From Turbatrix aceti (lineage: Eukaryota > Nematoda > Chromadorea > Rhabditida > Panagrolaimidae): a stretch of DNA of 64,000 nucleotides. The notes under the pieces were generated by a model, which saw only the letters and a program-made list of their open reading frames with translations, was not told the origin of the DNA and did no database searches. Below are positions 21,301 to 33,165 of the stretch, in pieces. The position numbers and the translations under genes are program-made. The stretch spans positions 5,608,739 to 5,672,738 of the forward strand of contig OZ017767.1 of the NCBI GenBank assembly GCA_963969345.1, in the 5' to 3' direction. Position 1 is the first letter of the stretch. Each line of letters begins with the position of its first letter.

Positions 21301-24300
21301 CGCGTGCAATGATTCATCGGAGGATAACCAGTACGGTAGTCCAAAAAGAGTTGGGGGGATCGACGACGACTCTGATTGCACGGAGACGCAGCTGCCAGGG
21401 TCCCCACTTGGTCTTTCCGGGTAATTTAATTGCCGTGGAGTGAGAGAGAGAGAGAGCCGAGTCTTCAGAGCTTGGTTGTCTTCGGGGGCCAATTGAAACA
21501 ACCACAACCACATCCACAACCGTCGAATCAAGCATGTATGTATTTTGGCAATCATTGTGCTCGCGAGTAAAAAACAAAGTCGAGTCGTCCATACCTACTC
21601 GCAGCTACCACCCAGGTTTCTTTCTTGGCACGTATGCACACACACACACGCTTCGTCGCCTGCCTGGGCTTTTTTACGAAAAAAATTGTGCAATTTAATT
21701 AAGCAAAAATGAATTTTCATGTTTCCTTAGCTCATAAAAGAACGTTGGAATGAAAGGAAAATATTTTGGGATCTCTAATGACGAGTGTTCAACAATTCGG
21801 GCACTGCCTGGACTGAGAACTTTGAAATAAACAAGTTGGACTACGATACTACCTTTGACAAAAACAGAACGGAACCCAACTGAGAAACATCTGGCCGACA
21901 CCAACCAAAATGGCAGGGACAACGGGTGCTCCAGTTTAACCGCGTTGAGTGTTTCGAGCACATTTGGCACGAAAAATCAGGTGAAACTCTGTCTACTAAT
22001 GTACAATTGCGTCAGAATGCTTTAGGTGACTAAAATGGGAAAAAATAGAACTGAAAAACATTCAGATAAATCAGATTCCCATCAAAAACAAAGAAATGAC
22101 AGAAACGTGAAAAACCAGACGATGCCAGAGCGACATCATAGAACAATTTTACTTTGGCAGCGGAAGTGGCGGGTATCAGTGGCGACGCTGAAAAACTCAA
22201 GAACCGTTTAACGAGGCCAGCAGTCGCATCGGAAAGACAGGAAGTGCCGCTGGGGGTCGCAGACGAGATTCCAGAAGCTGGGGAGTCAGTAATCATTTCC
22301 TCTGCTCTGCCGGCACAACACGCTGTTGCGTGACGTTTTGCAGCTGCAGATGATAGCATGTTCTTCGTTCGTTGGAGTCCGATCGAGTCGGCAGGACGGT
22401 CAGTTGACCGGAGACAAAGACAAGAAGTGCTGAAGGTCTATAGCCAGTCACAGCGCGTGACTCGTGGCTCTAATCTTCAGGCAGACTACATACCTGTAGC
22501 GGAAGCGGTGATTAACCATCTACGTTTTAAATTAGCGCCTTATTGTTGGCGCCCTTCGGCACTCTTGTGGTCGTTGGCAGTCGTCAGTGACCGGCAGAAA
22601 AGCGACCATAGGTACATATATAACCCACGCAAAATAAGGCATGACCCGATATTATACATGGCATTTTGTTTTTGTTTTCAAAAAAAAACGCAAGCGAAGG
22701 AATTCAATTGTTTAAACGCGGCCACTACGGCATGGTACGGTCTATCGACCATCTGAAGGACCGGCAAGAAATATTTAAAAAAAAAACAAAGTGAACCAAA
22801 ATTGTACGCCCGGTGTTTTCCGGATGTGGATATGGATCCTTTCAAGGGTTCGTGTTCACCAAAGTTGCAACACCGACGGCGAATTTGATAAACGGTCGAC
22901 GGCAATTGAGAAACCGGCGGAATAGACAGATTATGCATGCGTGCCACCGGAAGCCACGGGCAAAAGAGCCGAGAAGAGATTCTCAGTGAGTTGGCCTCTG
23001 TTATTCATTTCTATAGGGAACGATATTTTACCTCAGGTTATTCTTCAAAAACATCACTTGGCACAAATGTAAAATCGACCAATGCCTAAAATTATTGTTG
23101 CGAAAGCAGGCGCGCTTGACGACCTTCATCAAAAAGAGAATCACAACGGGGAGCAAGCTGTTATTTTTTTTGGTTTTGGAAGCCCGCAGGAAACGAGCAG
23201 AAAAAGAAAGGCGTCAACTGGTTCCGAGTTGTTTTTTGGTCGACCAAACCAAACCGGGCACTTGTTGACTTTTGTTCGTATTTATATTTTTTTCAAAAAC
23301 GAAAAAAAACGGAAGCACGCACAGTCCCGGTTGGGGAAGTGTTGGCAGACTGATTTCTCACCTTTTATAAATATTTTTAAACGTGTTTGCAGAAGCTTAG
23401 GGAAATCAAGTGGGAATTTGAGTAAGTCAGCAGCGTGACCAGCAGTTGCCAAAAAGACATTTTTGGTCACATCAGCGGGAGAAGCACCAGTCTGGGACCA
23501 ACGCCACATCAGGGTCACCGATAACTTAATCAGAAAACAGCCCAAGTGGCTGAATGCCGCCTCTGACGCGCTCATTAGGATGGCTCTGGGAACAGACAGC
23601 CAACCGCCGGAGGAGGCCAGAAATGACGAGTCCCGCAAAGGACAGCGCTTTGGTTTTGCTGGTTTTGGACAACCGTTTTAGAATGTACTGGGATATAAAG
23701 AGATTTCAACTTGCAGTGGTAGTAGCAGGCGTTCGTTATGAGTTGTTCACACACATGTCAGGGATGTGTATCCAAGTCATCACTTTGGACGGCTGCTGGA
23801 AATTTAGTTTGGAGCCTTTTTCGGGAACATAAGCCAAACAAAAGGCTCAGTTCCGGAAAAAACTTGAAACATTTAAACAAAAGTTTTGTTTTAATTGATA
23901 ACTTCATCGACGCAACGCAGACCAAGTTTTAAGTTTTAAAGAGCCAAGTCTGCATTCCTTCGAAGCCAAAACACATACACACGTACGCGTGCCGGGAGAA
24001 GTGCACGCAAGCACAGCTGCCCAAAAAAGATTGCAGCGTTAGTCATGAAACTGCAGAAAAACTCCGAAAAAAAACATGGCAACAGCTCGTCATATTTCTG
24101 GAAGACCAATGACATCAGGCCGATGATTAAGTGCCATCGCGAGCCCGCGAAGAAATCGAGTTACATATGATAGCATAAGCCACAAATCAAACCGCAAACC
24201 GCTTGATTAACGGTGGATGACGTCAGCCAACATCAAAGGCCATTCCGGAGTCCGGAGTCGTTCGAAACCAAAAGGGAAAAAAAACCGGGCGATCAACTCT

Positions 24301-26620
24301 TCTCTTTGAAGCTGCGGGGAAATCCAGACCAACACGGTAACACGTGGCCGACGATGAGTAAACGCCAGACGAAGGGCAAACATTGGGAACGTCTTGCATT
24401 TCCGGGCCCTGAGGGCGTTTATGTACGTCACGGCCAACAAAGAAAAAAACTTGACAAACTTGAAAGGTCAAAAAACCAAGCAGACACAAAAGAAGCCGCT
24501 AATCACCATTAATCACCCCCCGCGCTTTCATCTGTTGAAAAAATCTGATCGCATCGGACATCCCGGAAATTCGAAAATTTTTTGTAGTGTTTTAAAAAAA
24601 CCCAGAGGACGATGTCTGAAAAACAAAACTGATGTCTCCCAAAAAACTGCAAAGTTTACAGCCGGTGACGACGACAAACAGCTGCCATAAGCACCGAAAC
24701 GGTCCTTGTACATACTGATGTTTGTTTGTTTCTGCCTTCTGTAGGTGTCTTTTGGCTGGCAAAACAGAGTCCAGACAGCCGAAATAGAACTCAACTGCCA
24801 GACTGTCGCAATTAGGAGGACATCAAAAGTTTGCCGCGTGTTTTGAACACGTTCGAAGACAAGTTCACGAAATTGGGGAGTGGGGGGTTATTTTTAAAGA
24901 AACCCTGCATCCGAATGATTACGCGACCAACGTGACAGCCGCTTACATTAATGGCAGCGGTCGAACAGGGCTTTTTGGAACGGCATAGAGCAGCCAAATT
25001 GTTTCAGAACGACTCCTGCAACGGCAACTGCCAGTCAACGACTGATCAGCGAGCGGAAAAACGTGTCACCAAAACGGTAAACATCTCGTTCTCGGAAAAC
25101 CCGGCGCGTCAAGTTCAGAAACTCGACGAGTCCGTGACAGGTCCGGGGCGCAGAGCGGCGCGCAGGCACTTCTGCAGCCGACGTATGTATCTCGCCACCG
25201 TCGTGTTGGCGCCATCGACGCGGGGCGCAGCGGGAGCGCTGCCAACCGAAACAAGGCTAATCTCGAGGGGATTCAATTGTTTTGGAATTCCAAATTGACC
25301 ATTTAGGCGAATGCTATTAAAATTCAAGAAAACGCTGAATAAGCGCCGTCACGAGGACTCACCGCTCGAGATGAGCAATATCTGAACCGAGCGAGGTCCC
25401 GGGGCTGCGTGCCGAAAAAGGTCCAACGATCAAAAAACAAACGGTGACGGAAGAGGGCGATTTGCACCGCCCTCGCAGGAGCGCGTCCGATTGAAGGCAT
25501 CTTGCCAGACGATGACGTGTTTGACGGTGGGTGCAACGGACGTGCGGTAAAACAGACATCCCTCAGCCTGTCGCGGACGTCGAGTGAATAGGCTACAAGC
25601 CTTGCCAGGAACGCAGCCGTGGCTATTGTTACCGAAGAATGAATTGTCTGACTTAAACGCTGACAAAACGTAACTCGATCCTCCAAAAGCAATTGCGCGG
25701 AACTCAATTCGAAAAGTCAGGTCAATCTGATTGGCTTCTGAGCAACTTGCACTGTTTTCAATTCATTCGGAAAACATAATTGCCGTGATTAGGCAGCCAA
25801 GGTTGCCCGCAAGCAGTCACTATTTTTGCTTCACTATTTTTAGCAGGCGTAACGAGTTGCAAAAATCTGTCGTCAGGAACGTAGCGTTCAAGTGAAGCTG
25901 ACGCCAAGAGCAAGTGCTTCTTGAGAATTCTTAAGGCACTTAGCCTTGCGGTCGGTCCCGTTCTCTGCATTAGTTATGTTCTGCCAAAAATTTTCTGTAT
26001 TTTGATATGCCTTCTCTGTTCTGTTTTTAAAAACCCAATAAAAACTGAACAGGAGAAATGGGAAGCTCTTGAAGTAGCATTATTCAAAAATAAGAAATAA
26101 CATTTGTCTGGCTGGTATGATGTCACGCGATCATCGAAATAAAATTTTTTATTTATTTATTTTCTATGTAATGTCCGATTTGAAAATAGCAAAAACACAT
26201 TTAAAAATAGCAAAAACATTTATGTTGTTGTTCAAACTGAATATGGCGACCGCCGCTTGAAGTGTATCAGAAATTCATCAAGTGCTGCATCAGAATCAGA
26301 AGAAAGTGCGCGTTTTCAAAGTCCCGATGTTAGTGATGTTTGATTTTCACATGTTTGGGCAGGAAAATCAGAAGCAAGCAAAACTGATCTATTTGACATC
26401 CACAACAAAAACGATGTGTCAGATTCCGAGCACCCAAAAATAGTACTGTAGTCACACGTCCCGCGACGCTTTGTGAACCCTGCTTGACAGCTATAATAAT
26501 TTCGACCAGACATACATACGTATCCAAACGGCATTCATTACGCGTCAAGGAATGGGAAAAGAAAGAAACATAAAAAACAAAGATATAAGCTCAATGCACG
26601 TCCCTCTGCTCGGTGAAAGG
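18390..26620. other. 8.2-kb stretch with no recognised gene
   Basis: Only short open frames without family resemblance. Simple-sequence runs occur at about 19655 (GGCA units), 21440 (GA) and 21640 (CA). No tRNA, rRNA, snRNA or spliced-leader signature was recognised. It may hold upstream exons and regulatory sequence of the GPCR. One exon-like frame at about 19432-19590 is discussed as a finding. Confidence 0.4.
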
Positions 26621-28038
26621 TCAATGACACGCGTCAGACGCCATGGCCTCGGAGGCCTCTGGCAAGTGGTGTTTGGAGCGCTCGTCGATGGCCGCGAACA
26701 GCCAGTGCCCGAAGCCGGCGCCCAGCACGACCGCGGCCGTGAGATACGTGTTGTACGTCATAGCGATCAGCATGAGCAGGTAGGCCAGCGTGATCTGCGT
26801 GCAGTACAGCGCTGCTTGGAGGATTCTGTTGCGCTCGAAGAGAGTCGCTTTTTTGGACTGATCCCAGGCGAAAAACCTGCAAAAAAACTATAACATTTAA
26901 AAAAATCGGAGAGTGAGGTGAGTTATTTACCTGTCCCCGTCGCTATCAGTATCCTCGACGGTCTCGATGGTGGTAGCGTAGACCTTGTCAGCCTCGTGCG
27001 CCAGGAGGGCCTCTTTTGTGTGCACGGGCAGCGTGCAGCCATTTCCGCTGTTCACGTGCTCCTTTTTTGCAACACTCATGCGCACGGAGGCTGCGTGTCT
27101 TTGTCGCCGCGTGTGCCGCAGCTGCAGGTAGATACGGAACCACTTGAGGCCCTCGTAGCAGGCTCCGAGCGCGAAGATGACCAGACACGACAGGAGCAGG
27201 CCGAGGTGGGAGTTGATGCGCCAGCAGTCGAAGAGGATGACCTCCGAGAAGCCGCCGTGGAAGTACATTTTCATGTTGTGCCCTGAATGGTCCATTCCTG
27301 GAAAAAAAAATTGCACAGTGAATCATAGCATGCATCTTCCGCACTGTGTGTACTACTCGGTATCAACAAGCTTTTTTTTCAGCCATCACATGCTTATCGC
27401 GTGAAAAAAATAAACTGCAAAGAAGCTAATCAATCAGAAATTAAATGATAGGTCACACTTTGATTCACGCTTCAAAAAAAGCCCCGTTCAGTTTAGTGTA
27501 AAAAACTGGCAATCCAGACTCTTTGTCATGCAAAAAAGACCACGTGATTGAACATTTTAACAAAAAAGAAGCCTATTTTGGTACAAAACACGTATGCACT
27601 GTGATTTATAAAAAAACGTGCAAGAAATATAAAATTAATCTATTCACACCTCCGTAGGGGGCTTCCCTTAAAAAACATACCATGATGGCCGTGATGAGAT
27701 CCTGGATCGTCCAGCTGTAGTTGTGGCACTTGGTGGCCCTGATGATCGTGATCGTGGTGGTCGTGATCATGCGACGCGACAGGATTCAGGTTCACAGGCG
27801 GTGCCTCGGACGTTACAGGAGCATGGTGATCGTGATTGTGCCCAGCATGTCCCGCGTGATCGTGCACCACGGCATCGAGAGCAGCAGTCGTCGTATTGGC
27901 AACTGCCTCCAGGGCCGCTGCAGTTGTATTGGCGACGGCTTCGACGACCGCGTTGACCGTTTCCGTCAGATTACTGTGGCCCGCTGCTGCATGGTGATCG
28001 TGGGCATGGGCATGGGCATGATGGTCGTGATTTAACAT
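26621..28038 (-). CDS. High-affinity copper transporter (CTR/SLC31 family), His-rich
   Basis: Exons 28038-27681, 27297-26931 and 26876-26621 join in phase to 326 residues. The extracellular N-terminus is packed with His (MLNHDHHAHAHAHDHH; SHDHDHHDHDHQGHQ; DHAGHAGHNHDHHAP) and has Asn-Thr-Thr repeats. The Ctr domain starts at MDHSGHNMKMYFHGGF, with TM1 after a short loop. TM2 carries the copper-pore motif MxxxM (LLMLIAMTY) and TM3 a GxxxG packing motif (GAGFGHW). The C-terminus ends in Asp-Ala-Cys-His, resembling the HCH tail of human CTR1. CTR proteins form trimers in the plasma membrane or endomembranes and import Cu(I). The cytosolic loop of about 110 residues between TM1 and TM2 is long for the family. 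The splice joins are clean. Confidence 0.93.
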
Positions 28039-29443
28039 CGTTCAGACGAGCGAGCCTGCAAGTGCACCATTGTTTAATTTGACGTCCTTTTCAATTCCTT
28101 GTTTCGTGTCCAGTCAACAGCCCGTACGCGTAAGAAAACAAGTAGCCGTCCAGTTCAGATCGCGTAATTTGAAGGATACCACGCACACACGCATTTATTT
28201 GTTTGTAAAACACAAAACACGGAACCCCAGGGCTCAAGGAGGCGAAATGCGTGTTTCCAGCAACGTGCCGGCATCTTTCAACTGCCGAAACTCAAAACCA
28301 CCTTCAACGCCTCCCAAGCGAATCACTGTGGTCCCAATCTCCAAGTAAAGGTATACAGGTGTAAAGCACCTGTTTCGATTGCAGCAACGGATATACGGAT
28401 ACCGATCACGTCAAAATCATCCGAGCTGTTTGTAAATTATTTTTTTTCAGAAAAGGCACGCCCGCATGTGTATGTGACTGGCCAAAATGTATAATAACTG
28501 TGATACAAGCCCGCTAAACACATCTACAACAAAGTTACGTTACAAAAAAACAACCACAAGTCCAGAATCACAAAAACAACACCAAACAAAAAAAGATCAT
28601 CGGCGTCGAAGAACTCGGCAAGCTGCGGCAATCGATAGAAATATCATAAATCCAAGAAGAGCGATCTAGAGAGACAAGAAAAACGTCGTCGACGACGTGA
28701 AAGTGAAACAACAGCGGAGGAGGCGTCTGCTGAAAAAGTTACGACGTTGTAATACAAATCATCCCCAAAACCTGCGTTCCTCCCAGATTGGCGCTCGCTT
28801 GAATCAGTTTAATTCAAAAACAAAAAAACGAGCTTTGTTCGAGATCAGCTCAGCGTACAATGGCCTTAATTTTTTCTATTCTTTAGCAAAAAGGATCGGT
28901 CACAAAAAATTGACCGTGAAGCGGGTGGTAATTGCATCAGTGCTGTCAACCCGGCTGGCTGACAGCTGCAGCTGCCAGGTAGCAGACATCCTGGCCAACT
29001 CGCAAATGAGTAAGAAGCACAGGACGACGAACTACACGCAATAAACCGGAGAGCCGCCCGCCCTGCTTGTTAAAAAAAAATATATATACGTGAATGAGTT
29101 GCGCTGCAGAAAAAGTGCATACCGCAGCACGTTTGACGCGTTTTCGTCTACTACGACTCCGTCAATTGTGCATTAGCAGCAGCAAACGAGTCTTTCCTCC
29201 TGTGGGCGGCAAGAAATTCAAACAAAATCATGTCAGAGGGGCTAATCAAAGAGTTCATAGCTGCAGAAGCCTACTGATTGAACTGTGCGCGCGTTCAAAA
29301 AATAGATAAATTCAGTGCATTCCAAACAACTTTTTTGTGTTCGCGTGAAAAATAATAATAAAATAATATTTTTTGTCAAAAAATTGCTTGAAGCACGTTT
29401 TTTATGGTTCTAATGTTCCCCAACTGACTCACCGTCTGTCTTA
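28039..29443. other. Intergenic, no gene recognised
   Basis: About 1.4 kb between two minus-strand genes; it should include the promoter of the copper transporter. AT-rich, no RNA gene signature seen. Confidence 0.4.
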
Positions 29444-30634
29444 TCAGACAAAAGCGACGCCTTCGTATTTGTGAGCGCCGTTCAATGCCTGTTCTTCCAG
29501 GAGCACAGCACCATTGGAGAACCGGAATACCGTGATGTACGACGCTACAGGAACGCCGTTCTTCTCTTCAGACTTGAGAGCGACGATGAGATCGTCGTTG
29601 GAGCCGGGGACGAAGGCAAAGGCCGAAAAACCAGGCGCACCTGTTCCGCGATCGCCGACGTGGCGTGCTTCGACGTGGGAAAAGTCTTCGCTAGCAATAA
29701 GCAGGAGATCGGTGCCGGCGAATTCATCGGTGGCTTCGGTGTAGGAGTCCTTCGATGCGCGCCTGGAATCCAAATAAATCAAATTACCTGAAAAATCTTT
29801 TCATTCGTCGTCTCACCTGGGCATGAAAAACCACTTTTGATGAACGTCAGACCACTGCCCGGCCTCGTGGATCATGTATCCCGGCCATTCGATGCCGACC
29901 GCGCGTCGAAGCTTTTTGTAGTTTTCAACCCAGTTGACGTGCTCGACGGCGCCGGTAGAACCGACCTGCTTGACGTACATGGGGTGGTAGTTCTGAAAGA
30001 CGCCGTCGGTGGTGGTCCATTCCTTGCCGAGGCCGCCGGCAATCAGGTGATCGCCCTTCACCGTCAGCCACTCGCCCTTGAATCCCTTTGTCACGTTGCC
30101 GGGACCGTCGTTGAGCAGCAACCACGGAATCGCCTGTTTGGGGGCCTGTGGAGGCGTCAGACGGTACAGAATACCGGTTCGGTCGTCAACAGCGATGAGA
30201 TTGCCGTCGAACACGGCGAGATCGCTCAGTTCCATGGCCCGGCCCCCGGCAGCAATCTGAGAGGTAATCTCGGTCTCTGCGTCGTCATTCCATGCCACCC
30301 GGGCTTTTTTGCCGTCCGCGGAAACCGTGAGATCGCCGGTCTTGGCGAGACTGAACCACGTGTTCTTCTTCGTCGGATGCTTGCTGTCATTGTCGAGATC
30401 CGTGATGACGACAATGTGGAATACCTGGTCACCGTTCGGAGAAACGCGAAGGGATGCGAGACTCGTGTGGTTGACGGGAGCGCCGTAGCGGGCTCCGCAT
30501 TCCGTCGCAGTCGGCACGTAGACCAGCAGGTAGGCAAAGGCGACGACAAGCACCGCCACCAGCGCCGACAGCACCGGTGTCGTATACTCGGATAAGGTCG
30601 AGCCTGAGCTTGAGTGGTTGCTCTTCGTCGGCAT
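29444..30634 (-). CDS. apy-1: Soluble calcium-activated nucleotidase / apyrase (CANT1 family)
   Basis: Exons 30634-29817 and 29762-29444 give 378 residues. A short basic/Ser N-terminus is followed by one signal-anchor segment (PVLSALVAVLVVAFAYLLVYV), giving type II topology in ER/Golgi. The apyrase five-bladed propeller follows, with family blocks ITDLDNDSKH, MELSDLAVFDGNLIAVDDRTGI, FKGEWLTVKGDHLIAGGLGKEW, EWPGYMIHEAGQWSDVHQKW and, across the splice, FFMPR|RASKDSYTE. It closes with GFSAFAFVPGSNDDLIVALKSEE and KYEGVAFV at the C-terminus. These enzymes hydrolyse UDP and GDP with Ca2+, supporting glycoprotein folding. The Met at 30634 was chosen because an acceptor-like ggattcag lies three bases upstream. 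The symbol follows the C. elegans homologue. Confidence 0.93.
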
Positions 30635-32045
30635 TTCTGAATCCAAAATACCCGTATACAACGCCGTATTGATCCGTGAGCACAAAGCCGATCACCGGCG
30701 TTAGTCGCCAGGTGAAAGATAGGCACAACACGCGTTTTTGCGAGGACAAAATGGCAGGACATTACGGACATAAGGCCAATAAAACTTTCATCCGAAACAA
30801 AAACCATAAAAAAATCAGTCAAAAATCCCGCTATCATCACTTTCGTGTCAGAGAAGTCCAAATTGGTTTCAGACCATTTTGTGTACTTTTAAAGTCCGTT
30901 CTGGGGGCGCTACATTAATTTCTCGGGACAGCGACTGTCTGGCTTCTCTTTTAAACAAAGTGCGCATCAACTAAATATTTAACTTGACGTAGTAAACGCC
31001 TACCCACAGAAAGCACAAAAGTAGAAAGTAGAAAAGTCTGTGTTCGGGCATTCTTCTAAATACTCTGTCACCTGTGTGCCTTGTGTCCATGGCCGTCGCG
31101 GTACGAATTGGGTTTTGTGATTCCTGCGTGCTTCATGGCGTGTTTGTGTGTGCGCGCTGACACTCTGATGAGGCCGATAAAAATAACCTGCAACGCTGAA
31201 TAAGATGATGACAACGCGGATAGTGCAGTCTTTTCGCGGTGATAAGATATGGGCCAGGTCTGTTGTGGAGTGTGAGCATCATAGACCTTGTTTGACATGT
31301 TCCACTACAAAAAATTAACACGGGAATATAGAAGCTATGAAGCTTGGGCGCGTAAACAACGGCACGCATGCCAAAAATGCCTGCGCCATGAAATGGAGAA
31401 CGTCAGAACCAGAGCATGGCTGGTGGCTTATTTCTGAGGACGGCGGGCGTGTACGTGACCGGCCCGCGCCCGCTGACGTGTCGTGTCGCCGGCGAAGGAC
31501 GACCACAGCTGGAAAAAACAACGCGGGGGCCGCCTGGCAAATGACGTAATGCCACAGGAAAGAAAGCGCGGAGCTGCGACCACACGCGTTTCGTTTTGTT
31601 TTGTTTTGCCTGCGGCATGCTGGGTGGCTGTTGGATGACTAATTGCGAAGGTTTTTTTGGACAATCGTACTCGAGTTTAGAAGGTTATGTGTTCGCAAAG
31701 ATCACGAACAGAAATGGGCGAACTGCCGTTTTTTTAATTTGCAAACTAACACGAATATTTTGTTATTTTTTTTGATAAATCGAACGAACGAACGCGAACA
31801 TTTTTGACTGTGTTCGCGAACGAACATGAACAAGAAAATCAAATTTGTTCGCGAACAAATTAACCAATCAACGGACATGTAAATAACGAAAAAACAATTT
31901 TTACCCGGTTTGTCTGATAATTACACAGTTGGAACGAAAAAATAATTTCCAGCCATCGCAAGCATGCAAAATTTTCTCGGGGAAGCAAAAAACACGGCTC
32001 GCAGAAAAGAGACGAACAACAAACGACTAGATATTCCGTAGACTC
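30635..32045. other. Intergenic, divergent; contains TTCGCGAA-rich repeats
   Basis: No gene recognised. 31740-31861 is rich in CGAA/GTTCGCGAAC words (see palindrome entry). Confidence 0.4.
31842..31861. repeat. Perfect 20-bp palindrome within GTTCGCGAAC repeats
   Basis: aatttgttcgcgaacaaatt equals its own reverse complement. The core gttcgcgaac recurs at 31812-31821 and 58747-58756. Confidence 0.75.
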
Positions 32046-33021
32046 ATGAACGTGCGCCTTGACAGACTCCTTGGCAGCATCTATACCCTCCTGATCGTTG
32101 CGCATTCTTTGAGGGCGAACGTCCCCGTAGATTCTCTGTGCGACGGCTTTCTGCCGCAGTTTGAACCGGAGAGCTTCTCTAACTCGCTGATTTTTTTGAT
32201 CCTCGACTCTGCTGTTCTGGATGTGAGTGCTTGCAGCTCCGTCAAAAAATACAAAAAAAACGATGTTTCAGAGGCTGATGCTTACCCAAACCCGTCGCGT
32301 GGCGTGCCACATGCCTCCGTCCAACGTCATAATCATCGGTGGGAGCAACGGACCGATGCTTTTTTCTTCCGCCTTGCTGGCCGACTACCAAGAGCTCTTT
32401 GGCGGCTTCCAAGAAGTCTCGCAGCAGTTGCCTCCCTGCGAGACGTTGAAGCAGGCCCTGGACGCCATATTGCCGATTATGCAGATGTTCACCGACTACT
32501 ACGTCGTCAAACACCTGGTCTACGTGGCCCCACGCAGCACGTCTTGTCTCAACCTGACCGCCGAGTTGCAGGCCTGTGTGCCCATCCTGGCCAGCAACGT
32601 ATCGACCAGAATGCCGAGCGTCGTTGCCAGTGGAATATGTGCCTTCTCCGACGCCCAGAACACGTGTAATCCCGGTAATCTGACTACCTTTGTCTCCGAT
32701 CAACGCGCGTTGTTTGGCGTCGTCCTTGCCAATGTCTTCCAGATGGTGTCATGTCTCGCAGACCTTACCCGGCAGTTTCGCGAATGGTTTGCTGTCCTAC
32801 AGCAGGATCCGGCTCTCATTCGCCTTGATGAGCACATGTTTCGAGACATCATTATCCCCGATGAGTCGGGCCTCGAACTCTTCGCCGAGGTCATCAGCCG
32901 GGTTTTGCTCATCATCATACTGCCGATCGTCATCGTGTTCATATCCTGCTGCATCTGCTCTTTCATGATCTGTACCGCGGGGGTCATACAGCATGCCAAC
33001 GAAGCCGTCTTCGTCGCCTAG
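32046..33021 (+). CDS. Unrecognised 308-residue protein with signal peptide and C-terminal membrane segment
   Basis: Exons 32046-32222 and 32272-33021 join in phase. The N-terminus is a signal peptide (LLGSIYTLLIVAHSLRANV). The middle, about 240 residues, contains spaced cysteines (SLCDGF, VACHMP, LPPCETL, STSCLNL, QACVPI, GICAFSDAQNTCNPG, VSCLAD) and Asn-linked glycosylation sequons (NLT, NVST, NLT), as in an extracellular domain. Near the C-terminus is one long hydrophobic helix (LLIIILPIVIVFISCCICSF) and a short tail. It is probably a type I membrane protein with a disulphide-bonded ectodomain (inference). I know no matching family. It lies tail to tail with the patched-related gene, about 145 bp apart. 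Confidence 0.75.
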
Positions 33022-33165
33022 GCAGGTAACGGGTTCACGCGTTTACTCGAATTATTCGGGAATGAATGAAGGAGTGAAAAAAAATGAAGATATGGCAAGG
33101 TAAGGGTGAATGGCAACAGATGTGGTGGTGCACGCATGTAAGTGTAAGTGACTTTGCGAGATCGA

